64,000 bases of DNA from Pollenia angustigena (taxonomy: Eukaryota; Arthropoda; Insecta; Diptera; Polleniidae). The notes under the pieces were generated by a model that did not search any database, was not told where the DNA came from, and saw only the letters and a program-made list of their open reading frames with translations. Positions 36,052-47,699 of the stretch are shown here, piece by piece (position 1 is the stretch's first letter; the number at the start of each line of letters is the position of its first letter). The DNA is taken from the NCBI GenBank assembly GCA_930367215.1, contig OV884056.1:278548067-278612066 (forward strand), given 5' to 3'. Both the position numbers and the translations under genes were made by a program.

Positions 36052-36277
36052 TGTATGTATGTATGTATGTATGTATGTATGTATGTATGTATGTATGTAT
36101 GTATGTATGTATGTATGTATGTATGTATGTACATATGTATGATATATATTATGATTTCTAATATTTTTATACTTTTAATAAAATATATTGAAGTTACTAA
36201 AATTTCTATTAATTATTTTCATTTTATGTTACAAAAATGACAATTAACGATGCGAAATATTCGCACGGGTCATCTAG
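35785..36277 (+). mobile_element. Helitron 3' end, copy 2, with microsatellite
   Basis: It repeats about 155 bp of copy 1 almost exactly. It then carries a (TATG)n array and ends with hairpin TGCGAA-ATA-TTCGCA (36251-36265) and CTAG (36274-36277) followed by T. The two copies lie head to tail with the second beginning at the 3' end of the first. Tandem Helitrons are known, and this fits. The stretch between the shared body and the end has been expanded by the microsatellite. Confidence 0.65.
36021..36131. repeat. (TATG)n microsatellite
   Basis: About 27 nearly perfect tandem copies of the tetranucleotide. The 92-codon frame running through it (MYVC repeats) is a by-product. It lies inside Helitron copy 2. 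Confidence 0.95.
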
Positions 36278-36937
36278 TTATGTTTTATTTTCAAATTAAA
36301 TTATGCAAATAAAAATTATTTTAAAACAACAACAAAAAAAAGACATGTCTCAAAAGTCATCGTGTAAATGTACAAAAGATTTTGGTAGCATAAATGCTGC
36401 CTATAATTGTTAAAAGATATAGAATATTTTTATATGTAAAAAATAAAAGTTAATTTTTAAATTTTTTTTTTTTTTTTTGGTTCGAAATCTCTTAAAACCA
36501 AGGTTAGCATTATTATTGCGAAGAAAATAATATAAAAAAAAGAAACCATAATATGAATATGAGATTTCATTAAAAAAAGTTCATTTATGCACGGGAAGAT
36601 GTATTTACTAAATCGCCAGAAAATATGGCTTGAACAACGAAAATTTTGCATGATCTCGACCAAGCCAAAAATTAATTACTCTAAATATCATCTGCTAAAT
36701 CACTTTTTTAGCAAATTGAGGTTTTGATGCCGTGTGGTAGAGACAGATACGTCTCGTCGACCAGTTTAGTTTTTCTTCAGTTTGAGTCTTGAAGTGTGTA
36801 AAACCAACTATTTTTTTGGTTTTCCTCTCAAGCTGCAAGTATGAAATATAAAAAGTTTTTTGTCTCTCCTGTAAAATGTGCTGAAAGGGAGTTAGCAGGT
36901 TTGCCAATTAAGCCGACGATATGTTTATGCGTGAGGT
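36278..36937. other. AT-rich stretch, no gene
   Basis: A poly(T) run sits at 36463-36478. The frames on either strand (36457-36663, 36695-36907) show no motifs. Confidence 0.4.
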
Positions 36938-37122
36938 TCGCCGGTAGGCTAGTTGGTAGTGTGCTAGTCTATCAGTACGGGGGTTGCGGTTTCCAATACC
37001 TCCAGAGACTCTGGTCTGTTTCACTAGAACGGGCTGAAGGTCTACGTTACTATTGCTCGGTTAATAAAGTTAGAATATAATTTGTAATTGTATTTGTAAC
37101 TCTTATTAAATAAATAAAATGT
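36938..37122 (+). repeat. tRNA-derived SINE
   Basis: The head has an A-box-like 'taggctagttggtagtg' (36955) and a degenerate B-box region 'gggttgcggtttccaatacc' (36981). The body includes 'ctggtctgtttcactag' and 'gttactattgctcgg', shared with the split SINE at 5803/8606. The 3' end is A/T-rich ('attaaataaataaaatg'). The pol III boxes are inferred by eye. The parental tRNA is not identified. Confidence 0.6.
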
Positions 37123-40002
37123 TTATGTGTGGCTTGATTTAAGCAAAATGTTTCTTTATTTAAGAAAATTTTACTAAATACGAACGAAAGAGTTTAAATC
37201 AAGAATTATTATGAATTTCTTGTTTTAACCTTAGAGGGAAGCGAACTGATACCAAAGTAGTCCCGTGATAGGTCTTTGAGGGTAGAGATCGGTTTTAGTT
37301 CTAACACTTTATATGAATAAGCCTATCACTTTTACATGGGGTTGTCATTGGAGGGGGTCAATTGACACCATTTGACCAGTCACGCATCTATTCTCAATGG
37401 ACGTGTTTAGTTTCAGTTATTTCATTGTAGTTTTATTTCGTTACAATGTATTATTTCAATAAAACAAGTCATAGATTAAATTCAAGAACCAAATTTTAGA
37501 AAGTCCCAAAAATTGTATCACAGCACCGGTGAAGACTGTACTGTAATTCAATACGTTTTGTACCTTTTTGTTCTTCATAAAACAGTTGAATAATTGGTTC
37601 TCCTTTCACTGGTCATGAGATGTTTCTTTTTGTACTTGTTCTATTTTCACTAGTCCCAGGACCAGTCCGTTAGACCAATTGACACAAATGGCCCGCAGGG
37701 AAGAAACGAAATTGACAACTTTAGAAAATACTCTTAAAATTTTAAGCCTGTTGCCAAAGTATTTTAGGTAAAGTGTTTAATTTTTTTAATTACCAGTTAC
37801 GTAAGAAAGTACCAATTATATTTTAGTACCAAATTAGTATTGTACCACAGTTAAATTTCCTTAAACATCTTCACTTAGCCACTTCCACAATTTTTGAAGA
37901 TTTATGTATATGTGTGTGCATGTGGCAAGTTGTAAAGTATACACGTTTGTATATTGTTTAGTTTTAGTTTTATTTTTGCAACATTATTTTATTGCTTGAT
38001 TGTTGTTTGAATTTGTTTAACATTTCTAAGCAGGCAGCAACTTGGTATTGCTCGAACTCAATAATTAAAATTAAATACACAGCAACACACATGTACGAAC
38101 TTACACAAAAGCGGCAGCAGCAGCAGCAAAGGCAGCAGTTTTAATGTCTATTGTGTTTTTCCTCTTCAAATTGTTGTTAAAATTTTCCTTCCTCTCTGTG
38201 CAGGTATTTAGTAAATTGTATGTAGGTACAAAATACTTGTTCAAGTTTAGTTGGAGTATGTGATGTTGCTTATTTTTTTTTTTCTTAATTTGATTTTGGC
38301 GCCGCTTAACTACTTATTTGTTTAATAATAAAATAAAATTAAATAAATTTTTATTGAATTAAGTGAAGTTGGTGTCGTGCGATTTTCTTCAAAAACACAC
38401 AATTGCCAGATAATTTTTCAAAAGAGAGGAAGTTTGCTTTTCAATATTTAACGTTTAAATTATAAATTTAATGAAATTATGTATTTGTTAGTTTGTTTGC
38501 TGTTCATAAATTATTTGATTATTTTATGTGTGTAAGTGTGTTATTAATTACCGTTTTCATTAAATTGAACTTGTGCCATGAACTTGGCTGAACTTGGTTT
38601 TTTTTTTTAATAATTTTCTCACAATAATTTAAAGAAAGAAAAAAAAAGCAAATGCTTTGTTTGTCGAGATTTGTATTTGAATTAAACATTAATTTACGTT
38701 AAAAAGACGTACAAATGAAATGTAAATGTTTGTTTAACAATTCTTTTAAGAGGAATTTTTTGTCTGAGTTTAAGTGGCCAAGATTGGAATGGCATTTGAT
38801 TGTTAACGATAAATTGTGAACATTAGTTTTTTTTTTGGTTTAAAGAGAAAAATATGCAAACTTTTTAAGGACTTAAGAAATCAATTTTTTAATTTTTATC
38901 AAATTAGATTTATGTATATCTTATAATTTATATAATAACGGGTTGGAAATAAAATAATCTTTTGACTATTTAAAATCCGAAACAAGAAATATGTTGTTGA
39001 TTAACATGATAACCACTCCATAGACTCGCGAGCATGTCAATAATCGTATTTTTCACTCAGACACGGTTGGCAATTCACATGTATATTACAACTTTGTTCG
39101 TTTCAAAACATCAGACTATCATCAGTCTCTGCGACCGCACACAAGCACATAATATGTTTGTGTGCGTGCGTTCGGGGCTTTCTTAGTTCGAGGCTTGGTT
39201 ATCACTGCCCTAGATCGATGAAACTTGGCAGATATATGTGTTATTGTCATAGACAGGTAAACCTTAAATATAAATAAAATCGGACAAGGAGGAAAAGGCC
39301 CCCCCCCAAAGAACTAATCCAACGTCTGAAAAATTCAACTTTTCTTAAAATTTCCCATACTTTTGTTTGGCAAATGCAACTTTTAACGTCGGCGAAAGTT
39401 AAAAAACCTAAAATTGGACCCAGGAGATCGTAAAATTATACTTTTCGCCCCCGCCCCCTTTTGTGGGCGGTTACATAAAATAATATTTTTTAAAAGATTT
39501 AAATATTAAAAGAATTTTCGATATTCTTTAATTAGGCTTGAGTTAATCAAATTTAATTTTCATTAAATTATTTTCACTGAGGGAAGGAATTTTACAACTT
39601 GGAATTTTTATTAAAATTTATTGATAATTTTTCTTGGCTGAGCTGGGATTTGAAAAAAAAGAAATAGATTACTTACGCCATAATACTATAAAAATTAAAT
39701 TTTTTAACTTTTATGGGCAGGGGGAGGTATTCCTCAAAACCCACCCCCCGGAAAGAATCTGACAAACATTTTTTTTTTGCTAATTTCCAAAAAATATTAA
39801 TTTTTAAGATTTTATGTGACTTTTATGTATTTCATAGTATTTAATTTTTCTGCAAATACTTAATTTATTCGTAATTATAACTGATCTATAAAAGTAACAA
39901 CAAATTTTATTTAAAATAATAACAACTAATTTATTTAAAATAACTTCTCTTTTGCACTAAGATGATGATGAGTGCCATGGTTCTTCTTCGTCTGTTTTTT
40001 CA
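37123..40002. other. Long non-coding stretch
   Basis: No gene supported. A CAG-repeat patch at 38112-38140 is short. Between 39190 and 39760 there are phrases such as 'gatcgatgaaacttggcaga' and 'aaaatcggacaagg' next to long C and G runs, of the sort found inside fly Helitrons, but no terminus was located. The rest is AT-rich and unique-looking. Confidence 0.4.
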
Positions 40003-40074
40003 AAAGTAAGTACAGGTGGAAGCATAAAAGAAATTGCTATTTTCGTAAAGTGTAATAACTTCTTTTTGGCTTTT

Positions 40075-40369
40075 GTAGTCGTTTTGAAGACGAACTCCCA
40101 AATATAGGTATTGTCACTGTTCCTTCCAGCCATTTGGCATGCATGCTTACAAATCGATCATTTTTTCTTTGTGCTGAATGACAAAATATTTTAAAAAAAT
40201 ATTTGAAATCCTTTAATCACTGATGTACTTCTGATATGTCACTATCTCCCTGACATTTTGAAATTTCGCACAGTTTTCTAACTAAAAATTTTAATTTCTC
40301 TTCAACGAGTTTAGCATTACATTCATGTATAATTTGGAATAACTCTAATTTCGTATACACTTTTTCCAT
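40075..40369 (-). pseudogene. Possible Transib-like N-terminal relic
   Basis: On the minus strand a frame starts at ATG 40369, reads MEKVYTKLELFQIIHEC and goes on with one TGA after about 50 codons. It then continues in the same frame through 'HSAQRKNDRFVSMHAKWLEG' and 'TVTIP' to 'KRLQKPKRSYYTLRK' and a stop. The block 'KWLEGTVTIP' plus a later K/R-P-K/R-S-[YF] matches the layout 'NWLEGTFTIKF...GRPRKSF' in the Transib protein at 54719-56425. No catalytic region follows. The resemblance is short, so this is a suggestion only. Confidence 0.4.
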
Positions 40370-40379
40370 TTTACTCTCG

Positions 40380-41460
40380 AAGCTTCAAAATGGTTCTGAT
40401 AACAATTTTATGCAATAACCACAATACATAGTAAAAAAAAAAACTAAGGACCTGGAGGTCAGATTTGATTTTTTATTAAATATTATTTTTGTTGTTAATA
40501 ATTTTGAAAGTTATGCAAACCAGGTCCATTTATTTTGCTCCATAAAATAACGTTATTTAGCTGGCGAACAGGTTGTTAAAAACCGTTACTTACTGTTTCG
40601 CATATTCCTTTTTTTACACAGGTAATATTAGTCTTAGATGTAATTATTTAAATAAAAAAAATCTACGTACAACCAATACACTTTATGACTGACGAAAGGG
40701 TTTCTATCATATGTACCTATGCAAGATGAGCAAAAACAGAAAAAAATTGAAATTTTCAAAAAATCATAAAAAATGGCGCAACAACGCGCACCTTTTTTTT
40801 GAATTTAAAAGTAGAGATTTCAAATTTTATCGTGATGTTAAAGCTTTTAATTGATACAACAAAACACACTTTCAAAAACCTTTTATTTTTTTTTTTTTTT
40901 TTTATAAAAAAGTGAACAAAAAAATTCGCTTTTTTTAATTTCGAACGAATTTTTTTATCATAAAAATTTCTAGTCAAATTTTTCTAAAAATGTTTATAAG
41001 TAGCTTTTAATATAGTCCTTCACAGAAAAAAAAAAAATCTTAATTCGTTTACTCACAAAAAAATATATTGTAAACCTCCCACAACCGTAAAAAGTCAATG
41101 CACACGCATGCAATTTTATCAACTTTCCTGAATTTAACAGTGTCCCAAAACCACAAAATTCACTATACGATGTAGAACTTGTCTGTCGAGGTGCGTACTT
41201 AAATTTTTACATATCTTAAATTTAATTTTTTGCCTTATGTCCGGCTAGATTGGCAAAAAAAACCCCTATGTGCAGCGGTTAAATAGCATCAGCATACAGG
41301 AACAGACACTACAAAGCATACCTTCACCCTGGTTAACAAGCAAAATTTATTCTCCAACTCTGCTTCCTTATGATCTCGTACCCAGCGATTTGGGTTAAAA
41401 AAAAATGCAGCCATCACGTGATTGCCAAAGATGCTTAATCATTTCATGATATTTCCTAGT
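40380..41460. other. AT-rich stretch, no gene
   Basis: Poly(T)/poly(A) runs (40880-40905, 41025-41036). Frames here are homopolymer-driven. Nothing recognised. Confidence 0.45.
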
Positions 41461-41466
41461 CCTGTG

Positions 41467-42138
41467 CCCATGTTCTGTAACTCTCGCGTCGATAAACTTT
41501 TCGACTGAAATGTGTGAAATAAAACAAAAATGCCGTATATTAAAAAAACAGCTGTTTTTCTCACTAAACTGTGTCTGAAACTTTTTTTGGCGCGTACAGA
41601 ATGTGACGTAAGCAAATTACTCGCCAATTTACAGAAAAAGTGTATCTGTAACATTTTGGTGAGAAACGTTCCCGCTTTGAACTGTCAAATAAACTCACGA
41701 ATAAAAATGGAGCGAGAAAAAATTTTAACACCAAAAAACGATTAAAAATGCAAATAATATTAATATTTTAACATTTTTATAAAATTTATAAATGTTTTCA
41801 AAGCGCTTTTGCAAGCAACACACATTAAAGTCGCACTTTACATTATTTGGTGTTGCCGACGCTTGTATTTTCGCCGCCGTCGTTGAAAAATGTTCAATTT
41901 CAGTAATTTTTGATCGCCGTCAACGATATGAGTTACTGGCGTTCTCAACCTCTGCAATGTCACATCGGCTTCGAGTGCAATGTTATGGCATTTATAACGT
42001 AATGACATTATCTCTTTTGATAGTTTTCGACATGAGTTACAGACACAGTTTTTTCTCACTTTTTGAGAAACGATGGAATATTTTGTTTCACGTCTTTTCG
42101 ACGCGATAAGTTCTCACTAAAGTTACAGAACATGGGTA
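41467..42138. mobile_element. Foldback element with subterminal repeats
   Basis: The ends are inverted: CCCATGTTCTGTAAC at 41467, and the same word on the other strand from 42138. The motif CTGTAAC followed by a GTGAGAA-like word recurs. It appears in forward orientation near 41475 and 41646, and in reverse near 42030-42060 and 42103-42128. The 71- and 105-codon frames inside read these repeats and show no protein family. Repeated subterminal motifs suggest transposase-binding sites; this is inference. Target duplication unclear. Confidence 0.55.
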
Positions 42139-42397
42139 CTGAACTGCGATCTTAAAATAGAGCTTCATGTAATGGCTGCACCTGTTTTTTTTTTTTTTTT
42201 TGTTTATTATTTACGCTATAGCTAGCAGTTTTTTTCAATTGCCGGCTTATCGGAGACATGTTTGATGAACTTCTTCCTTAACTAGTTTTAGTAAACAATT
42301 TATATTAATTTTCTTTAAAAATTTGGTTTATTAAAGAAAAAAATTTATTGCTTTGTATTCTTGCAAAGCATTTAAGCTTTTAAAGTTGTTGCTTTGG

Positions 42398-43850
42398 TTT
42401 CGTTATAATGTGCTAAATTCCCATTTCATACTATTGACAAACTGAAGTTTGTTGTTGATGGGATAAGCTATACCTATGCGCATTTTACTGGTTGCTTAGG
42501 CCAGATCATCAGGAAACTTCATCCAAAGATTTCAGAAAAACTAAAGATATTATGCAAATAAAACGGTTAATCGAATAAGAATTATAAGTCCCAGTTTCAC
42601 TTGTAACAATATCAAAGCTTAAACAAACACAACAACAATAAACAGTGAGTTTATCTTTTCTTACAGCCCCGACCACAATTGGTTGATTTTTTGTCAACTA
42701 TAAATGTAGTTGTAAGTGGGTAAAGAAAAAACAAAAATAAAACAAATTACTTTATTTTATTTTGCCAGTTCAGCTTTTTAAACTGCCACATGCATATTAG
42801 TTATCAAAGTTTTTCTTGGGATTCAAAAATTAATTATCAAGGTTTCGTTATAATGTGCTAAATTCCCATTTCATATTATTGACAAGCTTATCCTATCATA
42901 GTATTGATAGGATAAGCTATTCCTATGCGCATTTTACTTGTAACAATATCAAAGCTTTAACAAAAACAACAACAATAATATTATTGGAAAGCATTTAAAA
43001 AAAGTTTGGCCTTAAATTCTTTAAGAAAAATGTTTGCTTTTTGTTTTCCTGAAGATAACTTTTTCACTTTATTTATTGTATTATCTGCAGTGTTTCTACT
43101 TTGTGTAGAGCGTGGGTAATTTCGTATAGGTGAAGATATTGTCACATGTAAAACTGGGGCTTATAATTCCATTCGCTTAACAGTTTTATATGAATAAAAT
43201 ATCTCAAGTTTTTCTAAAATCTTTGGATGAAGTTTGCTGACGATCTGGTCTAAGCAACCAGTGACATGCGCATAGGAATAGCTTATCCCATCAACAATAA
43301 ATGTCAAGTATTTTTATCAAGAATAAAAACTGGGAATTAAGCACGAATAACAAAATCTTTTGAAATTAAAATTTTGTATTCCCAAAGAAATTACTTTTTG
43401 ATAATAAACAGGCAAGTGCACGGCCTAAAAAAACACTTAATTGACAACATGCTTTTGAAAGTTGTTGTTGTTTTCATTTTGTTTTTCTTAACCTACTTAC
43501 AACTACAATTAATGTTGGGAGAATTTCAACTAATTGTAGTGGGGAATGTAAGATGAGATAAACTCACTGTTTATTGTTAATGTTTTTTGTTTAAACTTAG
43601 GTATTGTTACAAGTAGAACTGTTGCTTATAAGTCTTATAGGTTTAACAGTTTTGTTTGGTTTGATATCTTAAGTTTTTCTAAAATCTTTATGGATGAAGT
43701 TTCCTGATGATCTGGTCTCTGCAAACAGTGAAATGCGCATAGGAATAGCTTATCCCATCAACAATAAATGTCAAGTGTTTTTATAAAGAATAAAATCTGG
43801 GAATTAAGCACGAATAACAAAATCTTTTGAAATTAAAAAGATTTGATTTC
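42398..43850. repeat. Dispersed repeat family, forward and inverted copies
   Basis: Shared blocks include 'acaattaatgttgg', 'gataaactcactgtttattg', 'tcctgatgatctgg', 'gcgcataggaatagcttatc' and 'gggaattaagcacgaataac'. They occur in forward orientation at about 43240-43370 and 43500-43830, and inverted at 42410-42720 and 42840-42960. One more forward copy lies at 59970-60290. The arrangement looks like several insertions of one MITE-like family in opposite directions. No protein is encoded. Confidence 0.55.
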
Positions 43851-43854
43851 ACAG

Positions 43855-44486
43855 AAAAAACATTCTACCATATATAAAATCGCTGATTCAATAAAGCACA
43901 ATCTTTTCAACCAAAGCTATGGATCCATTTCAAGAAAAGATTTCCACCGTTAAGTATAGATTCTCAAACGCTCGATTATGAAAGGCGCCAGATGGACTCT
44001 TAGATTTCGATAAATATGAGCTTAGAACCCGAAGTTAGTTAAAAAAAGACTATGCAAATCATGAAGTCGCCTATAAATTTCGTGAATCGATGATTGATTC
44101 CTAAAGGTAATTTGGATTATTTGGTTGCGTTTTTCAAAAATAAATCTATTCATCATTATTTTCCAGATAGCAGTATGACAGTTGGGTTGACAGCTTATCC
44201 TTTCGTTAGTTCTATAGGGCTTACAAAAACCCTTTATAAAGAAACAATTTTGATGTTTCCCTAGATATATTTTTTTTTTAACCAAGCAATTTATGTTATT
44301 TTTGCTTATTTTTTTTAAATATCAAAATCAAATCAAAATAGTAAGATTAATATTAATCTCTATTTAATATGCTTTTTGTGTTTTATATTTTTATATTTTG
44401 TATCAGGTGTAATTTCATTTAAATACGGTAATTCTTAATCTTTTAAGAGGATTAATTACATAGATACATAATATTTTATTTGCAAA
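43855..44486. other. Non-coding stretch
   Basis: No supported feature. The 87-codon minus frame at 44022-44285 shows no motif. Confidence 0.4.
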
Positions 44487-45834
44487 TCTATATACAGTAG
44501 AATCCCGATAATTCGTAATAGCAAGGGACCGGCCATTTCTTACGAATTATAAAATGATAAAAAAAAATAAAAAAACAATTGTTAAAAATAAAATATACAA
44601 AAATTATTCATGTAATAAACTGATCAAACTGATCTTAAGAAAATAAACCCAATACACAAGCAAAAACCCACGCAAAAATAAAATAGTGGTAAACAAAAAA
44701 TCATTCTTTCCATGTTTCTGTTGTTTTTATTACGAATTATAAGTGGTAGTTAGCAAAAAATTACGATTTATAAGAGATAAAGAAGATTTTATTTGAAACA
44801 AAAATTACGAATAAGCGAGGGGACCAAAATGTATGGAAGTTTTACGAATTAACGAGTTTTTTTCAAGGGACCGACAGTTTATTACGAATTATCGGGAATT
44901 ACGATTTAACGGGGTACGAATTATCGGGATTTGACTGTATATAAAAATGAAAAATTTTTGTTTGTTGGCTTATAGACTCCTAAACTACTGAACCGATTTT
45001 CCTGAAATTTTTACAGTAGCATTACGTGAGCCCTTAAAAATAAAATAGGCTACTTATTTTTTCGATAGGGGCAGGGGAATTGGTACCCCCATTGGATGCC
45101 AATATTAAATATCGCATATCTTAAGAGCCCCTTCACGCATTTTGTTGAAATTTTGGTTGTAGGATCTTCTGAGCCCCAAAATTTAAATAAAGTAGCAGCG
45201 GGTGAAGTGGTTTCCATCATAGGACGCCAATGTTTAATTTCGGATATCTTAAAAACTGTTATAGTAAGAATGTTCAAACTTTGTAGAAGTCACTCTTATG
45301 GTATACTACACTTTTGAAAAAAAAAAAAATAAAGCGGGTAGGCGCAGGGGGGAAATACCTCCCATAGGATGCATATATTACATATCGCTTAACTGAAGAA
45401 CTGTTAAAGGGAGAGTCTTCATACGTGGTTAAAGCTACTATTATCGTTAACTATAAATTTCAATATAGAAATGGGCGGGGTAGACAGAGGAGGAGCAGTA
45501 CCCCTCATAGATAGAAATATTAATAAGAGCCGCTGCAAGCAATTTGTTCAACTTTTGTTAGTAGGATCTTCTGAGCCCCAAAATTTAATGAAATAGCAGC
45601 GGGGGAAGTGTTACCCCCCATAGGACGCCAATGTTTGATATCGCATATCTTAAGAACTGTTATAGTAAGAATGTTCAAACTTTGTAGAAGTCACTCGTAC
45701 ACTACACTTTTGAAAATAAAAATAAAGCGGGTAGGCGCAGGGGGAAAATACGTCCCATAGGATGCATATATTACATATCTCTCAACTGAAGAAGTGGTTA
45801 AAGTAGTGTAGCGAAGCGCACCGGGTTAAGCTAG
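44487..45834 (+). mobile_element. Helitron, interrupted near its 5' tip
   Basis: If the nested MITE is removed, the 5' end reads A|TCTATATATAAAAATG, a typical fly Helitron start. The 3' end has a GCG-AA-GCGC hairpin region 'gtagcgaagcgcac', then 'cgggttaag' and CTAG (45831-45834). The next base is C rather than the usual T. The interior has two related blocks (about 45060-45400 and 45480-45790) with 'ggatcttctgagccccaaaa'. It has no Rep/helicase gene, so it is non-autonomous. Confidence 0.65.
44495..44937. mobile_element. pogo/Tc1-mariner-type MITE
   Basis: The inverted termini are CAGTAGAATCCCGATAATTC (left) and CAGTCAAATCCCGATAATTC (right, other strand), flanked by the TA duplication (44493-44494, 44938-44939). 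CAGT-starting ends with TA targets fit pogo/Tigger-like elements. Multiple ACGAATTA words occur inside. No transposase. Inserted in the Helitron 8 bp from its 5' end. Confidence 0.75.
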
Positions 45835-45839
45835 CTTTA

Positions 45840-46676
45840 TATAAAAAAACTATTACTCTTGGTTTTTTTAAGAAAAAATCTTTTTCTTAGTTGTCTGTAT
45901 AAAAAATGCTGCTCTTAAGTTTTATCGGGAAATTTTTTTAAGTGAAGTTTATCTATTCTTAATATTTTTTTTTATCTATTTTTTAATTTCAAAAAATATT
46001 ATTTCCTTATTTATTTAAAAAAATTTGTTTTTATAAATCTTTTCTTTCAATATCCTGAGAATATTTTGATTAAGGTTTGAGTGAAGAAAATGTTACTCTT
46101 AACTTCCCACAGATAAAATGTTGGTCCTAGTTTTTAAAGATAAAATAAACTTTTCAAATTATAACAGAGAAACCTAATATTTTAGTTAAGAAAAGTAAAT
46201 ATTTAATTTTTACAGAGAAAATTTTGCTTAAATTTTCTTCCAGGATAATCTAACTTTTAATGTTTTACACAGGAAATTTTGCTTTTGAATAAGAAAAATA
46301 TTGCATTAGCTGCAAATTTCACAAATTCGAAAAAATTCTTGTTTTCGTACAACTTCATATGGAACAGAAATAAAATCTTAAATTAAATTTTTCTTTCAAA
46401 TGTTTCTGTGCGATATAAAGAATTCACTTGACATCGTGAAAAAGGCAGTAAGTTTTTTATTGAAAAAATTTGTTCTATATTTACAAAAGAGATTTGTTGA
46501 TCTTAATTTCCTGCAAATAATATTTTGCTCTCAATTTTATCAAGAGAAAATTTGGCGAATAATTTTACTGAGAGAACTTTGCCTTTAATATTTTATTAAG
46601 AAAATTTTAATCTTAATTTTCTATTAAAAAATCTTTAGTCTTAATTTTCTATAGGGAAAATTTTACTTCTTATTTT
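45840..46676. other. AT-rich stretch, repetitive wording
   Basis: Rich in short repeated phrases such as 'aaaattttactcttaattttc', similar to 58770-58830. No gene. It may be an expanded low-complexity or satellite-like segment. Confidence 0.35.
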
Positions 46677-46738
46677 TTCAACATTTTTCATTTATCGAAT
46701 TTATTCTATGAGCTAAATTTCAGTTATGTATTTTATAA

Positions 46739-46769
<31 letters not shown>

Positions 46770-47089
46770 GTAATAGTTCTATTCCTACAATTTTTCAGAA
46801 ATGACTTTATACACTACCAGACTATTATATTGTATTTTTTTTTTTTTTTTATACATTTTACCTTAGCCTTCCGTTGGAAAGCAATGAGGTATATTGAATG
46901 TACAGAAAAATTTACAATTATTAGACACCAGCAGAATGTAATGCATTTTCTGGCCCGCTACGGCCGTCGTCAGCATTCTTTGTGTCTCACTGGATAGTGT
47001 TGCTTTATAAATTGAATGTATTTAACTCAACTATTTTTAACAAATAGAAACTGGGAATTATTTCCTTCCGAAGGTAACTTTATATTATA
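46677..47089. repeat. First copy of a ~413-bp tandem duplication
   Basis: Two parts: 'ttcaacatttttcattt' to the poly(T) near 46850, then 'atacattttaccttagcc' through 'gaaactgggaattattt' (about 47061). Both parts recur nearly identically at 47090-47248 and 48682-48897. The poly(T) lengths differ between copies. Confidence 0.8.
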
Positions 47090-47389
47090 TTCAACATTTT
47101 TCATTTTTCGAATTTATTCTATGAGCTAAATTTCAGTTATGTATTTTATAAAGCTTTTTTTTTTTTTTGTAATAGTTCTATTCCTACAATTTTTCAGAAA
47201 TGACTTTATACACTACCAGACTATTATATTGTATTTTCTTTTTTTTTATACCCTCCACCACAATTAGTTGTGAAGAGGGTATATTCAGTTTGTCATTCCG
47301 TGTGAAACTTTTTTACTATTCATCTCAGACCCTATAAAGTATATATATTCTGGGTCCTTGGGTAATTTTAAGTCGATTTAGCCATGTCC

Positions 47390-47440
47390 GTCTGTCTGTC
47401 CGTCTGACCGTCTGTCCGTCTGTCCGTCTGTCCGTCTGTT
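47390..47440. repeat. CCGTCTGT-type minisatellite
   Basis: Short tandem copies of CCGTCTGT with one variant. Single or double units occupy the same place in the other copies of the family (11249). Confidence 0.85.
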
Positions 47441-47699
47441 GAAAACACGCTCACTTTCGAAAAACTCAAAAGAAATCAACAAACTTGGTGTCAAATTGCT
47501 TGTAGTTATCCTAAGCAGTTTGGGATTGAAATTCAGCAAAATCGGTTCAATAGGATCTGAGCTATGAATCAAAATGTGGAACCACCACCTAAAAAAAATT
47601 GATAATTTTGTTACAAAAAGTAACATAAATGGTGGAAAAATGCACAGAATGATATAAGATTTCGCAGCAATTCGTTTTATTCAACTGGAAATCACGCTG

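Noticed and set aside
36001..36240. 92-codon open frame with MYVC repeats
   Set aside because: It only translates the TATG microsatellite.
41792..42109. 105-codon plus frame
   Set aside because: Lies wholly inside a foldback element and reads its inverted arm.
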